Part shown: in pieces, positions 14,344-23,601 of the stretch
Layout: each line of letters begins with the position of its first letter
Position numbering within the stretch: the stretch's first letter is position 1
Source: an uncultured Collinsella sp.
GTDB lineage: Bacteria; Actinomycetota; Coriobacteriia; Coriobacteriales; Coriobacteriaceae
Length of the DNA stretch: 36,639 nucleotides
NCBI GenBank assembly: GCA_900543605.1
Contig: UQSK01000014.1
Location: forward strand, 1 to 36,639
Direction: 5' to 3'
Notes under the pieces: generated by a model
Databases searched by the model: none
What the model was told of the DNA's origin: nothing
What the model saw: the letters and a program-made list of their open reading frames with translations, nothing else
Made by a program: the position numbers and the translations under genes

Positions 14344-17300
14344 CTACGAACGGCGGATAACCTCGGTCACGACCTCGGATACCGTGGCAATGTTCGTCGG
14401 GTTGACATTGTGGGGCAGGTCGTCCTCGGTACGAGCGCAAGCCAGACACGTGCCGTCCACGCCGGCGATGGTGAGGGCTCGGCGGCTCGCCTCGAGCGCG
14501 GCATAGGCATCGGTCTTGGCATAGGGCATCTCGAGCGCGCCACAATCGACATGGAACGACTTGCACACCTTGCTGACCAGGTTCATGATGCGGCGATCGC
14601 CCTTGAGCAGCTGTTGTTCGCCCTCGACCGTCACCACCGAAAGCCTACCGGCGCCGACGGATTCAAGATTGATAAAGAATACGCCGCGGAGCTTGTCGCG
14701 ATGCGAAGCCAAGAAGGCCTTCATGCCGGCGCCATCACAATCCGAGGCGCCCGTTGCCACAAACCAGATATCGTGACCGAGCAGCTCATCATCGCCCATA
14801 GAGGCGACAGCCGAGAGCATATCTTCGGAAGAAGCGCCATCGGAAGACGTAGCGCCACCCTTCCAGCCATCGTTATCGTCCTCGAAGTTATCCCACGAAC
14901 CGATACCGCGACCGGACTTCTTGGCATCGTAATCGTCTTCGACGCCCAGCCAGTCACTCATGCTGTTCTGCTCGTTTTTCTTTTTACGACCGAACAGGCC
15001 ACCTAGGCCGCGCTTACGAGACTTGGGTGCCGCCGGGGCGGGAGCCGAAATGGTCTCGATCGGCTGCGCGCCCGACGCAACGGGCATAGGAGGCGCAACA
15101 GGTGCCGATGTGGGTTCGGGACCTTGGGCGGTAGCAAAGGGGTCGTTGACCTGGGCAGAGGGGTCGGGAAGGTCGAACAGCGACGTGCGAGACGCAACGT
15201 TTGCCTGCTTCATCGACGGCAGCGACGGATCGGGGACCGAAGCCAGCGGAGACGAGGAAGGTGCAGGCGACGGTGCCGACGCCGGATCGGGAACATTCAT
15301 CTGCGGACGCGGCGATGCTTGGGAGGAAATCTGGGCCATAAGGGAATCGACCGTTTCGTCCTGGGTGGGAGCGACATTGGCAACCGTGGCACCGGAACCA
15401 CTCGGAGTCGGCATGGTGAAAATCTGCGTGGAGTAAGGTCTCGACTCATCCGTTTCGAGAGTCTCGGAAACCACAGACACTTCCTCCTGCTCGGCCTCGG
15501 TCGAATCATCTTGCTCGGCTGCCGCGTATTGCTCTTCGCCAGAGTTGTCCTCGACGGGCTCGTCCTCGGCGGCATCTTGGATTTCGGCGGCATCAATAGG
15601 CTCGTCATCGTCTGCCGCGTCGCCCTGCTCATCGGAAGCAGGAAGGGGCTCGGCAATCGCGGTACCTTGCTTTTCAAACGTTATCGTGGAATCGAACTGC
15701 GCGGCATCAAACGACATGGTGCTATCGACGTGCTGCTGAGCCTCGAAAGACGTCGTCGCCTCAACAACATCCGCGGACGCCGGTTGCTGGGACTCAAAGG
15801 ACGTTGTAGCTTCGGCGGCGTCGACGGGCACGGACTGCATAGCCTCGTTCTGCTCGAACTCTTGCGCCGCGAGCTCATGTGCCGCCTCGGCTGCCTGCTG
15901 CTGAGCAATAGCCTCCTGCTCGGCAGCCTCGCGTGCGGCAGCGCGCTTCTCCTCGAAATCGTCGACAAATTTCTTGCCCTTTGCAAGCGCACCCTTAAAG
16001 AAGTTGGAAGCGCTGGCGCCAATCGACGAGAACGCGGATGCAATGTCGGCATGGGGCGTTGCCGCGGGAATCTCGGCCGAGAAATCAGTATCGCTCTCGT
16101 AAGACACGCGCCTCGGCTGTTCAACGTAATCGTCGTCAGACTCGTCCGCAACGTCTTGCGCCGGCGCGGCGGGGGCCAAAATGTCCAGTCCTGCCGCGGG
16201 ATCGATCGCGGACACCGCCTCGGGATCGGCAACGGCAGCGGTAACCGCGGCAGACTCATCATCCGCAGCGACAACGGGCGCAGGCGCAGCCACGACGGGG
16301 GCAGGCTCGGGCTCAAACGTCGGCTCCTCGCCCTCCTCGTAATCGAGCGTGCAGGACTCGGGAAGCATTCCGAGCGCACGGATGGCATCCGAACCAAAGC
16401 GGATGTTGCCGGCGGCATTGCGATAGAGCTGGGGCTCGGGCTCGGGCTCGGCAGACTCCTCCGCCGGCTCGGCAGCGGGAACCTCGTCATTGAACTCTTC
16501 GGCTTGGGCAGCCTGATTCTGATCCTCAGGCACGATAGCGCCGATCAGCGTCTCGTCGGCAGACGCACCCTCAAAGCCCTCGATCTGCTCGTCGAAAGCC
16601 TCACCCTGTTCGGGCTCGGTCTGAGCGTCGGGAGCAATCGGCTGACCGAATTCGTCCTCGGCGTAGGTAGGCTCTTCGTACTCGATGGTGTTGCCGTAGT
16701 CGTTTTGCTGCTGGGCCGCGGCATATTCCGCCGCTGCGCGCGCCATTTCCTCGGCACGACGCTTCTGCTCCCCAAAATAGGTATCGAACGGAACATCGTC
16801 GGGAAACTCGTTTTCGCCCTGGAAGGGAGCAACGTTGTCCATAACGCCGAGCATAGCGGCGACAGAAGACTTGTTGCACACCGCGCCGGACGTATAGGGA
16901 AGAATGTGGCGGTTAGAGATGATGTTTACCGCGTTGGCGAGTGCAACGAGGGAAGCGAGGATCGCGACAATCCACAGCAGAACCTTGAGCGCGCCGGGGA
17001 GCGGCAGGATGCGCAGAATGGCAACGGCAGCGGGGGCAACCGTGGCAACGGGCAACAGCTTGGCGATGAGCGCACGATACGAAGCATAGGGCTCGCGGGC
17101 GAGCAGCTCGGCACGGGGAGAGTCGTAGTGTGCGACAACGACCACCGGGCGGTTGCGCGGAGACGCGAGCGGGCCCGAGGCCTTGTGGTAGGCGATGACA
17201 TTTTGGCTCACGCCCGTCTTGCCCAGGCGCGAAACCACGGGGTGGCCTGTGCGCTCGAGCACGTAAAGAACGGCGCCGACAATGGCCAGCAAGGTGCCGA

Positions 17301-17541
17301 CCAAGCCGATACCGCCGCCGATGCCCATCAGCAGGGCACCGGCAAACGCAAGAATACCGGTAACGGCAAATGCCAACCTACTGGGCGCCGGGGCATTGAA
17401 CTCCTGAACCTCGGGATCAAAGCCGTGGTTGCGGAAGATCTGAGCGATATCCTCGGCAGCCAAGCGCTCTTCTTCGCTGCATGCCGGCGTAATGCCGGTG
17501 TTCTGCAGCAGGTGGTTAATATAGTTCTGGGTGTTCGCCAT
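14344..17541 (-). CDS. Large membrane protein with split, degenerate M28 peptidase domain
   Basis: The 1065-residue protein begins with a helical region, two hydrophobic segments (about 56-95), the first half of an M28 peptidase-like fold with HYD at 138-140, and two more hydrophobic segments (about 157-207). A long acidic, Ala/Glu/Pro-rich stretch (about 240-920) follows, with a predicted coiled coil near 525-565 and a basic patch RKRGLGGLFGRKKK at 842-855. The second M28 half (921-1065) ends the protein. Alignment by eye puts Cys222 where M28 has its bridging Asp, and Ser933-Asp934 where it has the Glu-Glu pair; His138, Asp140 and His1044 remain. It is therefore probably not an active peptidase. 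The ATG at 17541 has GGAG 5 bases upstream; an open frame runs further upstream without one. Confidence 0.8.
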   Translation of the reverse strand: MANTQNYINHLLQNTGITPACSEEERLAAEDIAQIFRNHGFDPEVQEFNAPAPSRLAFAVTGILAFAGALLMGIGGGIGLVGTLLAIVGAVLYVLERTGHPVVSRLGKTGVSQNVIAYHKASGPLASPRNRPVVVVAHYDSPRAELLAREPYASYRALIAKLLPVATVAPAAVAILRILPLPGALKVLLWIVAILASLVALANAVNIISNRHILPYTSGAVCNKSSVAAMLGVMDNVAPFQGENEFPDDVPFDTYFGEQKRRAEEMARAAAEYAAAQQQNDYGNTIEYEEPTYAEDEFGQPIAPDAQTEPEQGEAFDEQIEGFEGASADETLIGAIVPEDQNQAAQAEEFNDEVPAAEPAEESAEPEPEPQLYRNAAGNIRFGSDAIRALGMLPESCTLDYEEGEEPTFEPEPAPVVAAPAPVVAADDESAAVTAAVADPEAVSAIDPAAGLDILAPAAPAQDVADESDDDYVEQPRRVSYESDTDFSAEIPAATPHADIASAFSSIGASASNFFKGALAKGKKFVDDFEEKRAAAREAAEQEAIAQQQAAEAAHELAAQEFEQNEAMQSVPVDAAEATTSFESQQPASADVVEATTSFEAQQHVDSTMSFDAAQFDSTITFEKQGTAIAEPLPASDEQGDAADDDEPIDAAEIQDAAEDEPVEDNSGEEQYAAAEQDDSTEAEQEEVSVVSETLETDESRPYSTQIFTMPTPSGSGATVANVAPTQDETVDSLMAQISSQASPRPQMNVPDPASAPSPAPSSSPLASVPDPSLPSMKQANVASRTSLFDLPDPSAQVNDPFATAQGPEPTSAPVAPPMPVASGAQPIETISAPAPAAPKSRKRGLGGLFGRKKKNEQNSMSDWLGVEDDYDAKKSGRGIGSWDNFEDDNDGWKGGATSSDGASSEDMLSAVASMGDDELLGHDIWFVATGASDCDGAGMKAFLASHRDKLRGVFFINLESVGAGRLSVVTVEGEQQLLKGDRRIMNLVSKVCKSFHVDCGALEMPYAKTDAYAALEASRRALTIAGVDGTCLACARTEDDLPHNVNPTNIATVSEVVTEVIRRS

Positions 17542-17739
17542 GTGCGCTCCACATCCATAATCCGACAAATAGGCCCAATGCATGCACATTAGAACCGTAT
17601 ATAGTCGAAAGTATACCCCGAGCGAGCGCAAACGACCGAATTCGGGCCATCTTAACGCCCCGAGCGGACAAGGATATAGCCTAATCTCCATATCGGACTA
17701 AAATCATGGCAGCAAACCACCTTCTCATGCGAGGACTCT
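17542..17739. promoter_or_regulatory. Divergent promoter region
   Basis: This gap separates leftward and rightward transcripts. Leftward, a TATACT -10-like box lies at about 17610-17615 (plus-strand AGTATA) without a strong -35. Rightward, a TAAAAT box at 17699-17704 lies 35 bases before the first WYL start, also without a clear -35. Weak -35 boxes are compatible with activator-dependent promoters. No other signal is clear. Confidence 0.4.
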
Positions 17740-18762
17740 ATGACGGCAAGCGACGCGACCGCGACAATTAAAAAGGGGAATTCGGAGCCCAGTTTCGATA
17801 AAACGGCTCAGCGCATCCTCAATCTTTTCTTTGTGCTCAATAGCTCCCCCGAACCGCTGACGACCGAGCAGATCGTCTTGGATTCTGACCTGGGATATGG
17901 CTCGGGCAACATCGACTCGGATAAGCGCAAGTTTCGGCGCGATCGTGACAAACTGCTCGAGCGTGGCATCTTAATCAAGGAGGTTCGCCCCGCCGGCGCG
18001 CAGGAGACCGAGGAAAGCTCGTGGACAATCGACCGCGAGCACACCTTTGCAGCAGGCGGCCTCATCACCGCAGACGACGCCGATATCCTGCTCAACGCCA
18101 TCGACCAGACACTAGCGGCCGGCTCATCCACTTTTGCCGCACCGCTTGCCGATATTCGATCAAAGATTGCCTACCTCACCGGTAGGACGACGGTGGACGA
18201 AGCACCGATCCGCCGCTCTCCCACCGTCGATGCGGTATGGAGCGCCTTTGCCGAGCGATGCGCGCTGCGATTTTTATATCAGAACGGACGCGGCGAGCAG
18301 AAAGAACGTACCGTCTGCGTCTACGGCATGTTCGAGCGCGAGGGCGTGGCGTATTTCTGCGGCCTCGACAATGCCACCGACGACATCAGGACATTCCGCT
18401 GCGACCGTATCGTACGCGCTTGGCGTCCTTCGAAGGCCTACGTCATCCCCGCGAACTTCAATCTCAACGACTATCTGTTCTTTGAATTCGATTTTGCCGA
18501 CCGACCGCCCGTTGCAGCCACGTTCTCGTTCGCCCCTCAGACGCAGATCGATATGATCAACGGCCTCACGCGCGGGCGAGGTGAGCTCGCACACACCGAT
18601 GTGGGATGGACCTGGACCGTTGACGTGCGCGATCTTGAAGCCGCCGCCTCATTTTGCATGGCCCACGCCATGGACGGCATGAGGCCCATGGCCCCCAAAT
18701 CGCTCAAGCAGGCGTGGAACCACCTCATCGAAAGGACGGTGCACGAGTATGCCCGTGCGTAA
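17740..18762 (+). CDS. WYL-domain transcriptional regulator, first of a pair (PafB-like)
   Basis: A 340-residue regulator. The N-terminal winged helix (about 18-80) has a recognition region rich in Lys and Arg (DSDKRKFRRDRDKLLERG). A linker domain and then a WYL domain follow: the WYL motif appears as GVAYFCGLD (202-210), with RTFRCDRI at 217-224. A C-terminal extension follows. GAGGA lies a few bases before the ATG. The next gene overlaps it by 14 bases and is also a WYL regulator, the layout of pafB-pafC. In mycobacteria PafBC is a heterodimeric activator of DNA-damage genes that responds to single-stranded DNA. No proteasome genes are nearby. Regulation of the adjacent dinG is a plausible but untested inference. 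Confidence 0.88.
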   Translation: MTASDATATIKKGNSEPSFDKTAQRILNLFFVLNSSPEPLTTEQIVLDSDLGYGSGNIDSDKRKFRRDRDKLLERGILIKEVRPAGAQETEESSWTIDREHTFAAGGLITADDADILLNAIDQTLAAGSSTFAAPLADIRSKIAYLTGRTTVDEAPIRRSPTVDAVWSAFAERCALRFLYQNGRGEQKERTVCVYGMFEREGVAYFCGLDNATDDIRTFRCDRIVRAWRPSKAYVIPANFNLNDYLFFEFDFADRPPVAATFSFAPQTQIDMINGLTRGRGELAHTDVGWTWTVDVRDLEAAASFCMAHAMDGMRPMAPKSLKQAWNHLIERTVHEYARA

Positions 18763-19666
18763 ACTCACCAGCGAGCAGAGACTCTCGCGCGCCATCGACA
18801 TCATGGAAGCCCTCTACGCCGCCGGCGAGAGCGGCATGACACGAACCGAGATTTGCAGTCGCTTTGATATCACGGGGGTGTCGCTCGACGAGATTCTCGA
18901 GATCGTCTCGACGCTCGCGGACCGAGAATCGGGCGCGCGCATCATCTGCGAATGCCGCGGCGAGCGTGTGGTCCTCACCGGTGACGCCGGGCGTGTGCTA
19001 CCGTTGCGCCTGAGTGCCGCCGAGGGCGCTGTGCTCAACCATGAACTTGAATCGTTGGGGATCGAGCCGCAGACGGCAGCTCGGATTCGACATGCCCTTC
19101 TACCCGAAGAGCTTGGCTATAACCAGCGCGTCTTTGACACCGTCAACCACGGATCGCACTGGCAGCAGCTGAGCTGCGCCATTCAGGACGGCGTTCGCTG
19201 CCGCATCTCGTATCGCTCGATGGACGATGCACGGCCACGCGAGCGTCTGGTCGACCCCTTGCGCATTACGGCAAACGGCGACCAAACATACCTGATTGCC
19301 TGGGACATCGCGGTCGATGAGCAGCGCACCTATCGCATGGATAAAATCGAGGGACTCGCCTTGACGGAAGACTCCGTCGTGCCTCATGCACCGGACGTCA
19401 CATCCCTCCACGATTCCCTTGCTCGGACGCAGCGTAGCGCAAAGCTCTTGATGCCATTCGATATGGCGGAGCATCTGGACTGGGCCGGCATCACCCTAAT
19501 CGAGCGCAGCGGGGCAGACATGGCAACGGTAACCGTGCATTATGGCTCCGAGCGTTGGCTACTGAGCCAGGTAATCGCAGCGGGCGGAGCCATCCGCATC
19601 TTGGATGACCCCGCCCTGTCAAAGCGTCTGTGCGATATGGCAAAGACCCTCGTCTGTCCGCTTTAG
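18749..19666 (+). CDS. WYL-domain transcriptional regulator, second of a pair (PafC-like)
   Basis: A 305-residue regulator with an N-terminal helix-turn-helix (about 7-55). The WYL domain has a near-canonical motif, QTYLIAWD (179-186), and RTYRMDKI (193-200). The latter segment is Arg-rich in this family and implicated in ligand or nucleic-acid binding. A C-terminal WCX-like extension follows. It overlaps the first WYL gene by 14 bases, and its stop overlaps the dinG stop on the other strand by a few bases, leaving no room for a terminator between them. The pair probably forms a heterodimer. Confidence 0.88.
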   Translation: MPVRKLTSEQRLSRAIDIMEALYAAGESGMTRTEICSRFDITGVSLDEILEIVSTLADRESGARIICECRGERVVLTGDAGRVLPLRLSAAEGAVLNHELESLGIEPQTAARIRHALLPEELGYNQRVFDTVNHGSHWQQLSCAIQDGVRCRISYRSMDDARPRERLVDPLRITANGDQTYLIAWDIAVDEQRTYRMDKIEGLALTEDSVVPHAPDVTSLHDSLARTQRSAKLLMPFDMAEHLDWAGITLIERSGADMATVTVHYGSERWLLSQVIAAGGAIRILDDPALSKRLCDMAKTLVCPL

Positions 19667-22557
19667 CGCCGCCGCTCGTGGCGTGCACGCCACAGTTGCA
19701 GATAGTGCCCGATCTGCGCCGATTCGATGCGCTGGTAGGAGCTCGTAGGCAGCGACGTTAAGAACTTCTTTCCGTAGCCCTTCGTCACCAGGCGCGGGTC
19801 GGCCAGAATCAGCACGCCGCAATCGGTCGACGAGCGGATAAGGCGGCCGGCCGCCTGCTTGACCTCGAGCACCGCCTCGGGCAGCGAATAGCGCGCCCAA
19901 GCGCGGTCTTCGCGCAGGTTGCGCTCGCACGAGAGCGGGTCCGTGGGACTCGAGAACGGCAGCTTGGGAATGATGACGCAGCGCAGCGTCTCGCCGCTGG
20001 CGTCGAATCCCTCCCAAAAGGCCTTAAGAGCAAAAAGCGACGAGGTCGGCTCGTTGATAAACCGGTCGCGCAGGCGACGAGGAGATGAGTTGCGCTGCTG
20101 GCAGTTGAGCTCCAGACCCGCACGGGCCATCTTGGGCTCAACGCGGGCGTACAGGTCTTCCATGTCGCGCCGATTGGTGAACAGCGTGAGCACCGATCCG
20201 CCCATGGCAAGATGGGCGTCGACCAGCACGCGCTCGAGCGCCGTAAGATAGCTCTCACGATCGCGCGGATCGGGGATATCGCCCGCAACGACTACGGCCA
20301 TGTTCGAATCGAAGTCGTAGCTCGAATCCAAGTGCAGCGATGAGGATGTCGAAGCACCGATGCGATCGAGGCCGACCGCGTGGTTAAAGTGTTCAAAGCT
20401 TTTGGACACCGTCATGGTCGCCGAGGCAAAGATAGCCGTGTGAACCTCGGGCAGCCACTCGGTTGCCAAGGCCTCACCAATGTCGATGCGCTCTGCGGTC
20501 ATCGACTCTCCGCCGGCACGCAACCTGCGATTGACCTGCAGCGAATACACGTAGTGTTCATCGGCGCCATCAATGATGAGTTTGAGGTTCTCGGCCAGCT
20601 CGTGCAGGCGGCGCGAGATATCACCCAGGTCAACAACAACCTCGGGCTTGTCGGCGGCGACGGCTTGCACCAGCGCGTCGACGCTCTTGTCAGCTTGTTC
20701 CAATGCATCGATGGCAGCGTAGGCCGACTGTAAGAAATCATGCCAGTCGTCAGATTCGCGCAGCTCGGGGCCAATCCATAGATTGGCATTGTCATAACCC
20801 CCACGGGCACGGCGGCCGAGCTCGCGAACGCCATCGAACACGTCGGCGATTGCCATGCTCGCGCGCGCAACTGTCGACGTCGCCTTGGCAGTAAGGCCCA
20901 GATAGAGCGTAGAGCCCTCGGAGGTTGCCAAATCACGGGAAACCTGGCTTAGCGCGCCGGTGCTCGAGCCACCCAGGCGCTCAAACAGAACGCGTGACTC
21001 GTCCGCCGACACCACGCGCGCCCACTGGCGGCGCGCCTCGCGCTCGATGGAATGGGCCTCGTCGATTACCCAATGACGAATCGGAGGCAAAATCCTGCCC
21101 TCGGCCGCAACGTTGCGGAACAGCAGGGAATGGTTGGTGACCACCACATCGGCATGCGCCGCACGACGGCGAGCGCCGTGGACCAAACATTTATCAGGGA
21201 AAAACGGGCAGAGGCGACGAACACACTCGCGCGAGGCCGTCGTAAAGTCGGGGCGGTTGACGCTGCGCCACCGAATGCCAAGTGAGTCGAGGTCGCCATC
21301 GGCTGATTGGCAGACGTACGCCATAATGACCGCGACCGCCGTGAGCGTGTCCGCCGGATCGCGCTTGGTGGTAATCTCGACCTGGCCGCGGCTCATGCGC
21401 TCAAGCTTGCGCAGGCACGGATAGTGGTCATACCCCTTGAGAGCGCAAAATGACAGACCACCGTCCAGTTGCTCGGCAAGTTTTGGCAGCTCATGGTACA
21501 TGAGCTGGTCGGCTAGATTGTTCGATTTGGTCGCAATACCAACCGTGATGTTGTTACGGCGTGCTGCCTCGGCAAAAGGCACCAGATAGGCCATCGATTT
21601 GCCGACGCCTGTGCCCGCCTCAATTACACGATGAGTGCCCGTGACCAGCGCATCGCGGACCTCGAGCGCCATCGCGATCTGCTCATCACGCGGCTCGTAA
21701 GTGGGATACATGCGATTGACCAGGCCACCCGGCGCATAGTCTGCCTCAATCTCCTCACGACTCGGCATCTTGAGGACCGGTAGTTCGTCGGCGTCCACCC
21801 GATCGTCGGCGCGATCGGCCTTGAGAACGTCAGCACGAGCGGCGCTGAGAGAGAAGATAGAACCAGGGTTCTGCCCTGCCAAGAATGAGAAGATAGGACG
21901 ATAGGACCAAGGCACATCCGGATGCATGTCGGCTAGGCGCGCCATGAGGCCCTGGGGCAAGTCGGTGAGCGCCACGAGCAACACGCGCCATACGCCACAC
22001 AGGGCGTCGACGTCGGCATTGGCACGGTGTGATACCGAGTCACAGCCAAACAGATCGGCCATAAAAGACAGCTTGTGCGAGGCCAGACGCGGAAGCGCGA
22101 TTCGCGACAGCGCCAGCGAATCGATCCAAATATCGCTCACGTTGACGCCGCCTTTGACCGACTCGATAAACGAGCGGTCGAACGTGGCATTATGTGCGAT
22201 CACCGGACAACCACCGACAAAATCGGCGAGAGCGGCGACGACCTCAACGGCCGACGGGGCATCTGCCACATCGGCATTTGTAATGCTCGTGAGCTCGGTA
22301 ATCTCGGCAGGAATTAGCTGCTTGGGATGCACGAAGGTATCGAAGCGGTCGACGATCTCGCGGCCCGAAAGACGGGCCGCCGAGATCTCGATCAGCTCGT
22401 TGTCCTGCACCGAAAGACCTGTGGTCTCGGTATCGAGGACAATCACATCTTCCTCGATGAGGCCGAAGGACTGCGTTTTGGCGCGTTCGGCAAGCGTGGC
22501 ATAGGAGTCGATGACAAACTGCGGCGTTCCTGACGAAACCGCGTCCTCGATTAGCAT
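19663..22557 (-). CDS. dinG: DinG-type helicase fused to a DnaQ-type 3'-5' exonuclease
   Basis: The 964-residue enzyme has an N-terminal DEDD exonuclease (about 36-195) with Exo I DTETTG (42-47), Exo II AHNATFD (121-127) and Exo III HRANADVDA (177-185). An XPD/DinG superfamily-2 helicase follows: Walker A AGTGVGKS (314-321) and Walker B IDEAH (498-502). Four cysteines (381, 445, 450, 457; spacing C-x4-C-x6-C for the last three) match the iron-sulphur site of E. coli DinG. Firmicute exonuclease-DinG fusions such as that of Bacillus subtilis generally lack this cluster. Helicases of this type unwind R-loops and forked DNA in repair. It starts inside the end of ddl (7-base overlap) and is convergent with the WYL regulator pair. 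Confidence 0.9.
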   Translation of the reverse strand: MLIEDAVSSGTPQFVIDSYATLAERAKTQSFGLIEEDVIVLDTETTGLSVQDNELIEISAARLSGREIVDRFDTFVHPKQLIPAEITELTSITNADVADAPSAVEVVAALADFVGGCPVIAHNATFDRSFIESVKGGVNVSDIWIDSLALSRIALPRLASHKLSFMADLFGCDSVSHRANADVDALCGVWRVLLVALTDLPQGLMARLADMHPDVPWSYRPIFSFLAGQNPGSIFSLSAARADVLKADRADDRVDADELPVLKMPSREEIEADYAPGGLVNRMYPTYEPRDEQIAMALEVRDALVTGTHRVIEAGTGVGKSMAYLVPFAEAARRNNITVGIATKSNNLADQLMYHELPKLAEQLDGGLSFCALKGYDHYPCLRKLERMSRGQVEITTKRDPADTLTAVAVIMAYVCQSADGDLDSLGIRWRSVNRPDFTTASRECVRRLCPFFPDKCLVHGARRRAAHADVVVTNHSLLFRNVAAEGRILPPIRHWVIDEAHSIEREARRQWARVVSADESRVLFERLGGSSTGALSQVSRDLATSEGSTLYLGLTAKATSTVARASMAIADVFDGVRELGRRARGGYDNANLWIGPELRESDDWHDFLQSAYAAIDALEQADKSVDALVQAVAADKPEVVVDLGDISRRLHELAENLKLIIDGADEHYVYSLQVNRRLRAGGESMTAERIDIGEALATEWLPEVHTAIFASATMTVSKSFEHFNHAVGLDRIGASTSSSLHLDSSYDFDSNMAVVVAGDIPDPRDRESYLTALERVLVDAHLAMGGSVLTLFTNRRDMEDLYARVEPKMARAGLELNCQQRNSSPRRLRDRFINEPTSSLFALKAFWEGFDASGETLRCVIIPKLPFSSPTDPLSCERNLREDRAWARYSLPEAVLEVKQAAGRLIRSSTDCGVLILADPRLVTKGYGKKFLTSLPTSSYQRIESAQIGHYLQLWRARHERRR

Positions 22558-23516
22558 GCAATGCCCGCTCGACGAAGGCCAATACGGATCAGGCTGTCAC
22601 AGACCTGCGGGAACGTCATGTCGTCGGTGTGGCGGATCTCATCCGGATACAGCGACGTATCGGTCATGCCGGGAATGGTATTGGTCTCGAGGATAACGGG
22701 GCCGTCCTCACTCACAATAAAGTCGCTGCGCGAGATACCCAGGCAACCGAGGGCCTTGTGAGCGGCGCAGGCAAGCTCCTGAGCGCGAGCGTAATTCTCG
22801 GGTGAAATCTGCGCCGGAATGCGATGGATGTCCGTAGGGTCGACATACTTCACGTCCAGATCGTAGAACTCGCAGTCCTCGGGCTTACGAATCTCGACAA
22901 TCGGCAGGGCGCGCACGTCATCTTCGCCGTATACGCCGACGGTGATCTCGGTACCCTCGATGCACTTCTCGACCAGCACCTTGTCGCCGTACTCAAACGC
23001 CTTGGCGATTGCCGCGGGCAGCTCGGAGGGCTCATGGACCAGGGAAATGCCATAGCTGGAACCGTTGACGGCCGGCTTCACAAAGCAGCGCTCGCCACAA
23101 ACCTCGACGATATGATCGATATCGACTTCATCGCCCACCTCGAGCGCGAGGCCGGGGGCAACGGGAATGCCCGCCTTGGCGTACAGGAGCTTAGAGACCT
23201 CCTTGTCGGCACCGCAGGCGCTGGCAAGCACGCCCGAGGCCGTGTAGGGGATACCCAGGGTCTCCATGGCACCCTGCATGGCGCCATCCTCACCGCCGGC
23301 GCCGTGCATGGCGATAAATGCCACGTCGAAACCGCCGGTCGCCATGGTTACCATAAAGTCATCGGCAGCCGTATCGAGCAGCTCCACCGAGGTGTAGCCG
23401 GCTTCCTTCAGTGCCACCACAACGTTCTTTCCCGAATTGAGCGAGATCTCGCGCTCGGCGGAACGACCGCCCGCCAAGACCGCTACGTGCATGTTCTCTA
23501 GGCTTTTACCCGGCAT
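22551..23516 (-). CDS. ddl: D-alanine--D-alanine ligase
   Basis: ATP-grasp ligase of 321 residues that makes the D-Ala-D-Ala dipeptide of peptidoglycan in the cytoplasm. The N-terminal VAVLAGGRSAEREISL, MHGAGGEDGAMQG, the omega-loop region FYDLDVKYVD and the C-terminal ISRSDFIV/ILETNTIPGMT are all typical. The Tyr of the omega loop is retained, which fits D-Ala rather than D-lactate specificity. The first ATG (23516) is preferred because AGGAGGAG lies 7 bases upstream. Transcription probably continues into dinG, which overlaps its end by 7 bases. Confidence 0.96.
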   Translation of the reverse strand: MPGKSLENMHVAVLAGGRSAEREISLNSGKNVVVALKEAGYTSVELLDTAADDFMVTMATGGFDVAFIAMHGAGGEDGAMQGAMETLGIPYTASGVLASACGADKEVSKLLYAKAGIPVAPGLALEVGDEVDIDHIVEVCGERCFVKPAVNGSSYGISLVHEPSELPAAIAKAFEYGDKVLVEKCIEGTEITVGVYGEDDVRALPIVEIRKPEDCEFYDLDVKYVDPTDIHRIPAQISPENYARAQELACAAHKALGCLGISRSDFIVSEDGPVILETNTIPGMTDTSLYPDEIRHTDDMTFPQVCDSLIRIGLRRAGIAC

Positions 23517-23601
23517 GGGCAGACTCCTCCTCTATAATTTCTGCAGCTGATACCATATTGTAGCGATACCCTCTACGTTTCCCCAAAATCGAAAGGCTTC
23601 C

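Noticed and set aside
15124..17592. An 822-codon open frame on the plus strand opposite the large M28-like gene
   Set aside because: It is an antisense shadow created by the Ala/Glu/Pro-rich codons of the real gene; its translation is Arg/Gly/Leu-rich without family motifs or a ribosome-binding site.
17740..19666. A proteasome/Pup gene cluster, because of the PafBC-like pair
   Set aside because: None of pafA, dop, pup, prcA or prcB is in the window. The neighbours are dinG and an M28-like gene.
22551..23516. A vancomycin-resistance type D-Ala-D-Lac ligase
   Set aside because: The omega loop keeps the Tyr typical of D-Ala-D-Ala ligases, and no vanH or vanX neighbours are present.
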